64,000 bases of DNA from an uncultured Nitrospirota bacterium (GTDB lineage Bacteria > Nitrospirota > Nitrospiria > Nitrospirales > UBA8639): the NCBI GenBank assembly GCA_937139405.1, contig CAKZPV010000032.1, positions 1-64,000 of the forward strand. Reading direction: 5' to 3'. A model generated the notes under the pieces. It was given only the letters and a program-made list of their open reading frames with translations, did not search any database and had not been told where the DNA came from. The stretch's first letter is position 1; each line of letters starts with the position of its first letter. The translations under genes were made by a program, and so were the position numbers. Shown here one piece after another: positions 36,429 through 44,511 of the stretch.

Positions 36429-36796
36429 AGATTGTCATGGATTCCAGCGGATGGATCGAATTCTTTACAGGAGGCCCACTCGCCAATCACTATGCCGCCT
36501 ATTTCGCCTCTCGGTATGACCGCATTACGCCAACTATCGTCATTTATGAAGTTTATAAAATCATTAAACGAGAAAAAGGTGAAGAGACCGCCTTATTATT
36601 TTCAGCCCAACTCAGTGCGAGTCATATTGTTGAACTGACAGAATCCATTGCCTATCTCGCCGCAGACCTGAGCCTCAGACACGGATTAGCCATGGCCGAC
36701 GCGATTGTGTATGCGACGGCACAAGATCAGGACGCACAAGTGTTCACGGGAGATGCGGACCTGAAGGACTTACCTGGAGTCATCTATGTCAAATAA
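36425..36796 (+). CDS. vapC: VapC-type toxin (PIN ribonuclease)
   Basis: The 123-residue PIN-domain ribonuclease has the metal-binding acidic residues in IVMDSSGWIEFF (first Asp), YEVYKII (Glu), LAMADAIVYATA (Asp) and VFTGDADL (Asp). VapC toxins cut tRNA or rRNA. The start is GTG at 36425, coupled to vapB. An intact, self-contained module at the right side of the defence island. Confidence 0.93.
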   Translation: MKIVMDSSGWIEFFTGGPLANHYAAYFASRYDRITPTIVIYEVYKIIKREKGEETALLFSAQLSASHIVELTESIAYLAADLSLRHGLAMADAIVYATAQDQDAQVFTGDADLKDLPGVIYVK

Positions 36797-36811
36797 AAAC
36801 AGCGTGCCAAA

Positions 36812-36915
36812 GGCTTGGGGCAGGTCTTGCATTCACCCATGCTCCTAGACCCCTTCCCACCTTCCTGTTTGTTTAGAAGAATTCACTGTTCTCTTTGGGT
36901 TCGTGTGGTATTTGT
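36812..36915 (+). repeat. R2 repeat copy after vapC
   Basis: GGGGCAGGTCTTGCATTCAC then the CCCCTTCCCACCTTCCTG and ATTCACTGTTCTCTTTGGGT phrases. It runs directly into the inverted R1 copy at 36929. Confidence 0.65.
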
Positions 36916-36928
36916 CTTGTAGATGTCG

Positions 36929-37143
36929 ATGCCGGGTCTCGGCCCGGCAGCCGAGGTCCTTTTGTTTCGGCAAAAGGACCCAAAACCATGTTGGCCGTGG
37001 CATGGCCCTTCGGGTGCCCTCCGCGGTTCACCGACACCGGCAGCGCGCAAACTCGCTTCGCTCAAACAATGCCCGCCTCTTCTCCGGTGCCGGCTGCACT
37101 GCTCGGCCATGCCACCAGGCCAAGGAATCTTCAAGAAAAAAAA
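36929..37143 (-). repeat. R1 repeat, inverted orientation, short form
   Basis: Identical by eye to 35448-35660 over ~200 bp but lacking the GCCAGCCGGCAGGCG module. It is followed by an A-run and then another R2 copy, so R1 is sandwiched between two R2 units. Confidence 0.8.
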
Positions 37144-37147
37144 AGGC

Positions 37148-37243
37148 TGGGGGTCAAGTCTTGTATTCATACATTCTCCCAGACCCTTTCCCACCTTTCT
37201 CCTTGTTCTGAATCGTTCACAAATCTTTGCGGGTTCTTCTTAT
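37148..37243 (+). repeat. R2 repeat copy before the deaminase gene
   Basis: GGGGGTCAAGTCTTGTATTC lead, then CATACATTCTCCCAGACCC and CTTGTTCTGAATCGTTCAC. With the two preceding repeats it fills 36797-37243; 37244-37358 has no further feature except the ribosome binding site AGGAGG at 37338-37343. Confidence 0.65.
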
Positions 37244-37358
37244 GGGGGCTTCGCCTAACAGACGGATGCCCAGTGGACAATGTCCTGCATGAGAGAACAG
37301 ACGTTGGAATACTCTAGGGGCTATACTGGTTAGAAGTAGGAGGAACACTTAACAGCCC

Positions 37359-37817
37359 ATGAGCCCCGAAGAGTACATGCGTCTGGCCATTGTTATGGCG
37401 CAGAAGGTCCCCCGGTATCCATTCGGGGCGGTGATCGTTCGACGAGAAACCGGCGAGGTCCTCGCCAAAGGGTTCAACCGTTCTTCTCGTAATCCTCTCG
37501 TCCACGGTGAAATCGATGTCATCAATCGCTGTGCGGCCAAGCATGCACCGGTGGATTGGACCGCACTCGATTTGTACACGACGGCGGAACCGTGCCCAAT
37601 GTGTCAGGGTGCAATCGAATGGTCAGGCATTGCCACCGTCTACTTTGGCACGTCGATTCCGTTTCTCCAACAACACGGGTGGCGGCAAATCGATATTCGA
37701 GCCGAGGAGGTAGCGCGACGGACTCCGTTTCGGCACACCACCGTTATTGGCGGGATTCTGGAACGCCAGTGCAATGCGCTATTTGAAGCCGCACAGCGCA
37801 GTGCCTCTACGCCCTAA
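37359..37817 (+). CDS. Nucleoside/cytidine deaminase family protein
   Basis: The 152-residue zinc deaminase has the catalytic HGE in NPLVHGEIDVI and the zinc cysteines in TTAEPCPMCQGAIEWSGI. The length and motif order fit the guanine deaminase / tRNA adenosine deaminase-like branch of the cytidine deaminase fold. Substrate uncertain: guanine, CMP or adenosine are all possible. AGTAGGAGG precedes the start with a long spacer. Confidence 0.9.
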   Translation: MSPEEYMRLAIVMAQKVPRYPFGAVIVRRETGEVLAKGFNRSSRNPLVHGEIDVINRCAAKHAPVDWTALDLYTTAEPCPMCQGAIEWSGIATVYFGTSIPFLQQHGWRQIDIRAEEVARRTPFRHTTVIGGILERQCNALFEAAQRSASTP

Positions 37818-37898
37818 GTTTCTCGATCACATTGCCGACCCGTTCGAGAACACAGGGATCTCACCTGAAGCATGTTCGGTGTTTTTTTTCCGGCACGA

Positions 37899-38450
37899 CT
37901 AATCCTCCAGCAGCAAATGCCCAAACACCGAAAAGATGCCGATCATGATCCCGGTAAAAAATTGCGCATGCACCACGTAGGCGGCCTTTTTCAACTCCTC
38001 CGGGGAAAATCGCCATGTCAAGAAAAAGCCAAACACGCCTTGCCACAGCACCAGCGCCAGGACGGCCGGGAAAAATAAGATGTCTGCGTGCAGGCCAACC
38101 ATCGCGATGTGCAACACGATGACCGCGATGGCGGCAACCCCCACATAGACGTGCGTGCGATTCAACACATTGAGCAGGGTGCTGAATGGTGGGATCGCCG
38201 ATACGTCATACTCGTCCGGGACGAGTCGTTGCGCGAGGCCACCCTGCCCAATCGCCAATTTGACCAAGGTCCTTCCATAAATAATGACGAGTGCCCAGAC
38301 CCCGAGTGTGCCGAAGGCTTCGCCCATTTCATGCAGCAATGTTTCGTGCTCGCGATCCTCAGGACGATTCGGATAGATGGCGAGGAAGTACACCAAGGAT
38401 GAGAGAAACACGCCGGCTGTAAATGTGAGGAGGTGTTTAAGTTTTTTCAT
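37899..38450 (-). CDS. Four-helix membrane protein with paired histidines
   Basis: The 183-residue protein has about four membrane segments. The third carries RTHVYVGVAAIAVIVLH and the fourth VVHAQFFTGIMIG...FGH, each with two histidines 14-17 residues apart, an arrangement compatible with two b-type hemes as in cytochrome b561 or ferric-reductase-like proteins. I do not recognise the exact family, so the redox role is an inference. It is alone on its strand and converges with the deaminase gene. Confidence 0.7.
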   Translation of the reverse strand: MKKLKHLLTFTAGVFLSSLVYFLAIYPNRPEDREHETLLHEMGEAFGTLGVWALVIIYGRTLVKLAIGQGGLAQRLVPDEYDVSAIPPFSTLLNVLNRTHVYVGVAAIAVIVLHIAMVGLHADILFFPAVLALVLWQGVFGFFLTWRFSPEELKKAAYVVHAQFFTGIMIGIFSVFGHLLLED

Positions 38451-38605
38451 GAGAAGGCTTGATTGGATATTCGTGTTGCTCCCGATGGGGTAGTGGTCAT
38501 GTTAGGGGATTAGAACGCAATTGGGAATGGGACAGCAGGACAAACTTTTGTCGGAATGACAGATGAGGCTTGTATGGCATTGAGAAAGGTAGGATCTACA
38601 TACCG

Positions 38606-38725
38606 GAGGGCTTGGAGGCAGGTCAGGCATTCACCCATCACTCCCCAGCCCTAGCCCACATTCCTGAACCTTCAGAATGGTTCACTGTTCTCTCCGGGTT
38701 CTTGTGGTAGTTGTCTTTTAGATGT
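38606..38725 (+). repeat. R2 repeat copy joined to R1
   Basis: GGAGGCAGGTCAGGCATTCAC lead in a diverged form, then TTCAGAATGGTTCACTGTTC and TCTCCGGGTTCTTGTGGTAG, ending at the R1 copy that follows. 38451-38605 shows nothing. Confidence 0.6.
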
Positions 38726-38727
38726 AG

Positions 38728-38956
38728 ATGCCGGGTCTCGGCCCGGCAGCCGAGGTCCTTTTGTTTCGGCAAAAGGACCCAAAACCATTGACGCCCCGTC
38801 TGGCCTCATTGAAGAGGAGGGACGCCAACTCTGCGGAGAGCGGACCAACTCGCTTCGCTCAAACAAGGCCCGCAAGCTGATAAGAGCATCCCTCCCTAGG
38901 GCCAGCCGGCAGGCGTCGGATCAAAATTAAAGTGTACCGAGACAAACTCGCAGGGT
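38728..38956 (-). repeat. R1 repeat, inverted orientation, internal deletion
   Basis: ATGCCGGGTCTCGGCCCGGC to AAAGGACCCAAAACCATTGA, where it jumps straight to the GACGCCCCGTCTGGC module; the middle block found at 35510-35670 is missing. The deletion joins R1 modules at the same kind of boundary as in 22936-23163 (opposite strand). 38957-39279 has no supported gene. Confidence 0.75.
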
Positions 38957-39279
38957 TCAAACACGGACCGCCTGTGATGTTTAGCCTCAACGTGGGTGCC
39001 TGCTCTGTGTGTTCCTTAATACAGGAGCCAGACTCGAATGAAATGCACTCGAATTATGTGATCCGCAAAATGGTATTTCGAATCTGTCCCCAACCCTTGC
39101 CGATATGAAATTGCGTGGCCAATGTTGAAGTCCAACACCAAAGATTGGCATCATGTCACAAATGCTACCCATGAACGACGTGCAGCAACAGCTGTGACCC
39201 GTTCTCCCCATTACCCTTGGACAAGTCCGAGAGGTAAACCAGAGAACGCGGTGGCGTCAAATGATCTGGAGCTTTTCCC

Positions 39280-39594
39280 ATGCGATTCTATATTTTACGT
39301 AATCAGGAAGTGGTGTTGGCTTCTGGTGCGAAGGAATTTGGCGAATGGGTGGAAACGGCTGATCGGGTGGTAAGTCGCACAGAGGTCGGCGATGTTGAAG
39401 TATCAACGGTGTTTCTTGGCATCGATCATCAGTTCTTTTCCGGCCCTCCTCTCTTGTTTGAAACCATGGTGTTTGGTGGCGATCTTGATCAAACCTGCCG
39501 CCGCTGTTCCACGTGGGATGAAGCCGAGGCGCAACATGAAGCGATCTTGTCAGAAGTGTTAAACCGCATGTATGGCTATTATAAGCCAGGTTGA
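39280..39594 (+). CDS. Conserved-looking hypothetical protein
   Basis: The 104-residue soluble protein reads MRFYILRNQEVV, then VSTVFLGIDHQFFSGPPLLFETMVFGG and a Cys pair TCRRCS before an Ala/Glu-rich C-terminus (STWDEAEAQHEAIL). It resembles short proteins seen in phage and actinobacterial genomes, but I cannot name a family. No strong ribosome binding site; alone between repeats. Confidence 0.6.
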   Translation: MRFYILRNQEVVLASGAKEFGEWVETADRVVSRTEVGDVEVSTVFLGIDHQFFSGPPLLFETMVFGGDLDQTCRRCSTWDEAEAQHEAILSEVLNRMYGYYKPG

Positions 39595-39624
39595 ACTCGT
39601 ATCTGTCGTGCCGATTGTTCGGCC

Positions 39625-39716
39625 TGGCATTCGCAGCCACTCCCAAGCCCCATTCACTATTCTTGATCGTGCAGAATGATTCACGTTTCTCTGCGGTCTC
39701 TTGTGGGGAAAATGTA
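39625..39716 (+). repeat. Diverged R2 repeat copy
   Basis: CATTCGCAGCCACTCCCAAG, then GCAGAATGATTCACGTTTC and TCTGCGGTCTCTTGTGGGGA. It is the most diverged copy in the window, so the family has been present for some time. Confidence 0.5.
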
Positions 39717-39827
39717 AACAATCAAAGATGCCTGCCCATTGACTATGCCGGGCATGACGAGTTTGGGATAGCATGAAAGGTTGTTCAATCTTTCGCTTTG
39801 CGCGCTCAATTGCGGTATGATTTTTCT

Positions 39828-40319
39828 ATGATGATCTCGTCATGGTGGGGGGCACTCACCATCATATTCGGGATGGTTGTGTTGGCCAGCTGCCAGTCCG
39901 TCACGCCGGTGGCCTTACAACATGAATCGCCTGAAGTCCTGTTGGTGAATATTGTCCCCTTGGACACGACGATGTTTGAACACCGACTCAAGGTCGACCT
40001 GCGCGTTCGAAATCCGAATGATTATGATTTAGAGGTCACCGGCCTTGATTTTACGCTGCACCTGAATGACCAACGCCTGGCCCGCGGCCTGACTAATCAA
40101 TCCTTGACGATTCCCAGATTAGGCGAGGCCGTGCTTTCCGTGGAGACAACAACCTCCATTCTCGACGTCGTGCGGCAATTCTTAAATTTTCGCCAAAACC
40201 AGGACCTGACCTATCAGATGAATGGTGTGGTCCATGTCCAGGGCTCACGATTGCCCTTTGACAATACGGGCGTCTTACTGGACGCCAGCCCATCTTCCGA
40301 CTCCGCTACCGGATTGTAG
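39828..40319 (+). CDS. LEA type 2-family lipoprotein
   Basis: The 163-residue protein has a lipoprotein signal (MVVLASC) and a mature beta-sandwich of the LEA_2/WHy type: KVDLRVRNPNDYDLEVTGLDFTLHLNDQRLARG. Such proteins are linked to desiccation or envelope stress; the molecular role is unclear. ATG 39828 is preferred over an upstream TTG at 39798. Transcribed alone, toward the kelch gene. Confidence 0.85.
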   Translation: MMISSWWGALTIIFGMVVLASCQSVTPVALQHESPEVLLVNIVPLDTTMFEHRLKVDLRVRNPNDYDLEVTGLDFTLHLNDQRLARGLTNQSLTIPRLGEAVLSVETTTSILDVVRQFLNFRQNQDLTYQMNGVVHVQGSRLPFDNTGVLLDASPSSDSATGL

Positions 40320-40360
40320 CGATCGCGTTGTTTATTCCAATTTGTCGGTGATGAGGGAGA

Positions 40361-40430
40361 GCGGCCGGGTTTCGGCCCGGCAACCGAGATCTTTTTGGTT
40401 TGGGAACAGGACCCCAAACCATGTTCAGTG
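40361..40430 (-). repeat. R1 fragment, degenerate, inverted orientation
   Basis: GCCGGGTTTCGGCCCGGC followed by ACCGAGATCTTTTTGGTTTG and CCCCAAACCATGTT. A decayed left end of R1, without the remaining modules. Confidence 0.65.
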
Positions 40431-40568
40431 TGTCTTGAACTCGGAGGGTGTGGGTCGTCAAGGGATCGCACGTCGTTTTTCTGTCTGATTCTGGTTCGGC
40501 ACAACAAGCTTGCTGGGGCCAATGAGCCTCGAAGACTTTGCTTTCCTTGATTCAGTATAATTCCGACC

Positions 40569-41615
40569 ATGCGGCATCAGATGATAGCGGCGATGCGACG
40601 CCACATGACCATTGTGACATCGACGGCAGTCCTTGTGCCGTTCCTCACCGTGTGCTGTCTCATCGTGCTGCCGGTATTTGGACAATCGATACAGCCCGAG
40701 GTCGATCAAGGAACCTGGCGCACGGCTTCGCCTGCACTGACAACGCGGACCGAGGTAGCCGTCGCTGCCTTGCATGATAAGATTTATGTCGTGGGCGGGT
40801 TTGAGGAGCCCGGCCTGAGCAATATCCTGAATTTTGCGATTACGCCTATCCTCGAAGAATTTGATCCCCTCACCAACCGATGGACATCCAAAGCGTCAAT
40901 GCCCGTCGGCCTGCACCATGTCGGTATCGGGGTGGTCGGCGGCAAGCTGTATGTCATCGGCGGTTATACACAGTCGGGACTCAGCGTTTGGCAACCCGTG
41001 GCCACGGTGTACGCCTATGATCCAGCCACAGATACCTGGGCCGAGCGCGCACCCATGCCGACTCCTCGCGGCGCATTGTCCGTGTCCGAACACAACGGAA
41101 CACTCTATGCCATTGGGGGTTACGATCGGGAAGCTAATAACGCCGCAGTCGAGGTCTACGATCCGGAACGCAACACCTGGGCTGCGCGCGCGCCGCTGCC
41201 GACCCCTCGCGATCATCTCGCAACCGCGACCGTGTCAGGCAAGGTGCATGCGATCGGCGGACGCTTGAACGGTGATTATGGCAGGAATCTTTCTGTCACG
41301 GAAGTCTACGATCCCGTCACCGACCGCTGGTCTCGGGCTGCCGATCTTCCGACTGCTCGAAGTGGCATCACCGTCTCCGTGGTTGGCAATCGGATCTACG
41401 TGTTTGGCGGTGAAGGGGAAAAAGGGACATTCCGTGAAAACGAGATGTATGATCCAGCGCATGACGCCTGGCAGACCATGGCACCGATGCCGACCGGGCG
41501 TCACGGCCTCGGATCCGCGGTGGTGCATGGACACATTTACGTCATCAGTGGCGGGCCGACTCCAGGCGGCTCCTTTAGCACGTTGAACGAAGTCTTTACC
41601 CCGCCGAGTCCGTGA
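40569..41615 (+). CDS. Secreted kelch-repeat protein
   Basis: The 348-residue protein has an N-terminal hydrophobic signal (VLVPFLTVCCLIVLPVFG before QS) and about six kelch repeats (e.g. KIYVVGGF, KLYVIGGYTQ, TLYAIGGYD, KVHAIGGRLN, RIYVFGGEGE, HIYVISGG), forming a beta-propeller. It probably binds a carbohydrate or protein partner in the periplasm or outside; enzymatic residues are not visible. Several in-frame ATGs (40569, 40593, 40605) precede the signal. Confidence 0.9.
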   Translation: MRHQMIAAMRRHMTIVTSTAVLVPFLTVCCLIVLPVFGQSIQPEVDQGTWRTASPALTTRTEVAVAALHDKIYVVGGFEEPGLSNILNFAITPILEEFDPLTNRWTSKASMPVGLHHVGIGVVGGKLYVIGGYTQSGLSVWQPVATVYAYDPATDTWAERAPMPTPRGALSVSEHNGTLYAIGGYDREANNAAVEVYDPERNTWAARAPLPTPRDHLATATVSGKVHAIGGRLNGDYGRNLSVTEVYDPVTDRWSRAADLPTARSGITVSVVGNRIYVFGGEGEKGTFRENEMYDPAHDAWQTMAPMPTGRHGLGSAVVHGHIYVISGGPTPGGSFSTLNEVFTPPSP

Positions 41616-41679
41616 CCGCTCAATCCTCGCGATCTGGTGCATGCTTCGAACGCCCTCAAGCTTCTGATTGAAACCTCCG

Positions 41680-42153
41680 CTATAGTGTGTCCCCCAACAT
41701 GCCTCGCAGATCCTCAATGCGTTTCCGGTTGACCCCGAAGTCGTAATAGCCCGTGCGTGCGGCCGAACGGAAGTGAATGGTTTTTGTTGCCTCATCAAAC
41801 ACAAACTCGACGTCATCCACAAAACCCAAGAGGAAACTCTTCACTTCGAAATGCAGATATGCCTCTTCTTCCTTCACCAAGTCTGTGCGCGGGAATCCAC
41901 CGAAAATCTGTATCAACAACGCTTTGGCTTCATAAAGCGGCTTGTTGTATTGGAAAGGTGTGATGGTCTGGGATTCGGTCGTCTCCATTGTGGAGATGCA
42001 GTTGGGTGTGTTCGGACAGGCTAGGTGACTCTTCGCGTTCTCTGTCATATTCTCCTCCGTCGCTCCCTGCGCGATGACGGCCGACCCGATCAGGCACAGG
42101 AGCACCAAGCCCTGTGAAAACTTCTTTGTGCCTCGGAAGCGTATCATCCCCAT
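41680..42153 (-). CDS. DUF1499-family secreted protein
   Basis: The 157-residue protein has a signal sequence (LVLLCLIGSAVIAQG) followed by CPNTPNCIST, FGGFPRT and FVDDVEFVFDEATKTIHFRS, all characteristic of DUF1499. The motif SAARTGYYDFGVNRKR ends the domain. Function unknown; members are often near membrane-associated genes. ATG 42153 is preferred over a TTG at 42159. The neighbours are the kelch gene (convergent) and the sterol-desaturase gene (same strand, 50 bp upstream). Confidence 0.85.
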   Translation of the reverse strand: MGMIRFRGTKKFSQGLVLLCLIGSAVIAQGATEENMTENAKSHLACPNTPNCISTMETTESQTITPFQYNKPLYEAKALLIQIFGGFPRTDLVKEEEAYLHFEVKSFLLGFVDDVEFVFDEATKTIHFRSAARTGYYDFGVNRKRIEDLRGMLGDTL

Positions 42154-42203
42154 CAACAATCTTTGGACCTTTTTCCTTGAGATAACGTCACAGATTTACT
42201 CGT

Positions 42204-43049
42204 TCATTTCTTAGGACCGGTCACCTGTGCGTCTTCTGCCTGCCAGGTGGGGTACTTCCCCAATTTTCCCACAAAAGGTAAGGCCAGCAGATTCAACCAG
42301 GTGAGCCGGGCCGGGTCTTGGTACTCTTCCAGGCCGATCGTCATTGCGGTGTGTCCACGGCTGGGTTCAGGCAAATAGGTGCCCAGCACCCGATCCCACC
42401 AGGGCAGATTAAACCCGAAGTTCCGGTTCGTCTCCCGGGGAATCACCGAATGATGGATCCGGTGCATGTCCGGTGTAACCAGGAACCACCTGAGGAGCCG
42501 ATCCAACGGTCCGGGAATGTGCACATTGCTATGGTTGAACATGGAGGTGGCATTGAGCAGGACTTCGAAGGCCACCACCGCGCCGGGTGACGCGCCAATG
42601 ACCAGCACCGCGGCAATCTTGATGAACATGGACAGGAGGATTTCGAGCGGATGAAATCGCACGCCGGTGGTGACATCAAAATCCACATCGGTATGGTGCA
42701 CCATGTGCAAGCGCCAGAGGATGGGAACTGCATGCATCAGCACATGCTGCACATACACCACCAGGTCCAACAGGATGACGGCGAAGGTGAGTTCCATCCA
42801 CCAGGGCCACTCCACCTGATTGAACAGCCCGACCTGCCCCTCCCCCGCCAAGAGCGCCGCCCCAAACGCGCCGGATGCGAGGAGCAGCCGGATCACCACC
42901 GTGTTGAGCCCGCCCAGAGCCAGATTGATTCCCCAACGCATGGACCGGGCTGTCGTCCATCCACGACGCGGAGCCAGCCGTTCCCACGTGGCCATGATGG
43001 CGAATATGCCGATAAACGCGCTGATGCGGATGATGAGTTCAAAGTTCAT
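42204..43049 (-). CDS. Sterol desaturase / fatty-acid hydroxylase family membrane protein
   Basis: The 281-residue di-iron membrane enzyme has three to four hydrophobic segments. The eight-His pattern is visible as HVLMH (~85), LHMVHHTDVDFD (~98) and DMHRIHHS (~195). Members hydroxylate or desaturate lipids such as sterols, hopanoids or carotenoids. The substrate is not determinable from sequence. The same-strand neighbour downstream is the DUF1499 gene. Confidence 0.88.
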   Translation of the reverse strand: MNFELIIRISAFIGIFAIMATWERLAPRRGWTTARSMRWGINLALGGLNTVVIRLLLASGAFGAALLAGEGQVGLFNQVEWPWWMELTFAVILLDLVVYVQHVLMHAVPILWRLHMVHHTDVDFDVTTGVRFHPLEILLSMFIKIAAVLVIGASPGAVVAFEVLLNATSMFNHSNVHIPGPLDRLLRWFLVTPDMHRIHHSVIPRETNRNFGFNLPWWDRVLGTYLPEPSRGHTAMTIGLEEYQDPARLTWLNLLALPFVGKLGKYPTWQAEDAQVTGPKK

Positions 43050-43267
43050 ACAGGTGATTGACGATTCACACTCTACTCTACCTCACCTCCCCTTTTCCGA
43101 GAAAGAAAAAGCACGCGATTCCTTCTACACATTTGATGCTGACGGAAGGAGGGTGGAGTCATCGTGGCATGTTGTGACCGGAGCACAGATTCTTCAACTG
43201 CGCCTCAGCATACCAAGAAGGGAGAGAAAAAGAGATGCTTGATTGAATATGTCGGACAGGACGGAGG

Positions 43268-43310
43268 GAAGGGAGTAGGGTCAGGTCTTACATTCATACC
43301 TCACTCTAAG
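43268..43310 (+). repeat. R2 fragment
   Basis: GAGTAGGGTCAGGTCTTACATTC followed by ATACCTCACTC; only the lead and first phrase of R2 remain. The rest of 43050-43341 shows nothing. Confidence 0.5.
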
Positions 43311-43341
43311 TAGGCTCTAACGACTTTCCCCCAACACCCGT

Positions 43342-44256
43342 TTATTTGGCTGCCAGGGTTTTGGAAGAGACAGAACGTGTTCGTTTGGGTTTTTTCCGAT
43401 CGCTGTTGATCGCCGTCATTTTTCTTTCCACCCACTCGCCTAATTCCCGCCAAAGGGTTTGCTCTCCACTATCCTGAGAGGTGACCTCTTGCGCGAGCCT
43501 GAGAATTTCTTGATACGACTGCACGTGCAAGGACACAAGATCCTGCCGTACAGTTTTGGTGAATGCGGTCCAGTCTCGGGATCTGACTTTTTGTGCCAAG
43601 GGCAGGCCTGGATGGTCGGCATAGACAATAGCTACGGCTGGCTGCTTGTTTTTCTGTCGCCCCATTTTATAGGCCACCACCAGATTGCGCATCCATTGGT
43701 AGGCCGGTCCTGCGAAGGGGCATGGCTGATAATCTGTGTCGGCATCAAGATGAAAGACCTTCGGAATGATGTCCCAATATTGAATGCCTTTGTCGGTTAA
43801 TGCACAACGACTACTTATGTCGTGCTCATCAGTACGGTTTTCCTCGTAGTTGCCATCGCATGGAGCAGCGCCCTTTCGCTTCACCGTTTGCGAACACGCA
43901 CCTCCATCTGGCTCAGTAAATTTACATTCAAACAACATGATCGACTGGGAACTTTCCGCATACACATCCACTTGAGTCGGACGAGGTTCGTTGAACAATG
44001 TTGGGCGTGCCGTCCATTCCAGCGTGATATCCCAGGGACCACCTGTGGGGAGCCCCATGGTCTTTGCGAGGGCATCAACAATGCTGTCTCGGTGTGCAGA
44101 GGTTTTGATGGTACCAAAGACATCGATGGCCAGCGCCTGAGATGAATGCGCCACATGTGCCTTCGTATGCCAGGGAAATCTTTCCCATGGTACACAGGCT
44201 TGATGCGCAGCGGGGAAAATGTTGCCTTCGAGACGTGTTCTGGTGGCTTGGTCCAT
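43342..44256 (-). CDS. Orphan PD-(D/E)XK nuclease-like protein
   Basis: The 304-residue protein contains QVDVYAESSQSIMLFECKFTE (Asp, then E-x-K), the core of a PD-(D/E)XK nuclease. It has a Cys-containing region (~130-180) that might bind a metal, and a basic C-terminal tail (KKPKRTRSVS). It resembles putative restriction endonucleases of the PGN_0703 type, but I cannot confirm this. No methyltransferase lies next to it, so it may be a repair or single-gene defence nuclease. Alone on its strand. Confidence 0.6.
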   Translation of the reverse strand: MDQATRTRLEGNIFPAAHQACVPWERFPWHTKAHVAHSSQALAIDVFGTIKTSAHRDSIVDALAKTMGLPTGGPWDITLEWTARPTLFNEPRPTQVDVYAESSQSIMLFECKFTEPDGGACSQTVKRKGAAPCDGNYEENRTDEHDISSRCALTDKGIQYWDIIPKVFHLDADTDYQPCPFAGPAYQWMRNLVVAYKMGRQKNKQPAVAIVYADHPGLPLAQKVRSRDWTAFTKTVRQDLVSLHVQSYQEILRLAQEVTSQDSGEQTLWRELGEWVERKMTAINSDRKKPKRTRSVSSKTLAAK

Positions 44257-44511
44257 GGAGGTCAGCTTGTTCTCTAAGTAGCAGGATTGAGAGTTTGTCG
44301 CTTGTTACTATATCTATCGGTCAATGAAGAGGGGATCTGAAAATGGCCGTAAAATGGGTCTATGTCGTTTTTTTCTCTTGACGGGGTGCGTGGATGAAGA
44401 TGGATGCCCGATGACACATGTCGGGCATGAAGAAGAGGGGGAGTTTTTGGCACAGTTCCCTCGCATTCGGCTCAGGATCTCTATTAGAGGAAAAAACCTG
44501 CCTACGCTTAT

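Noticed and set aside
35368-37317. Long plus-strand frames spanning R1/R2 copies
   Set aside because: Same repeat-derived text, no start context, broken at module borders.
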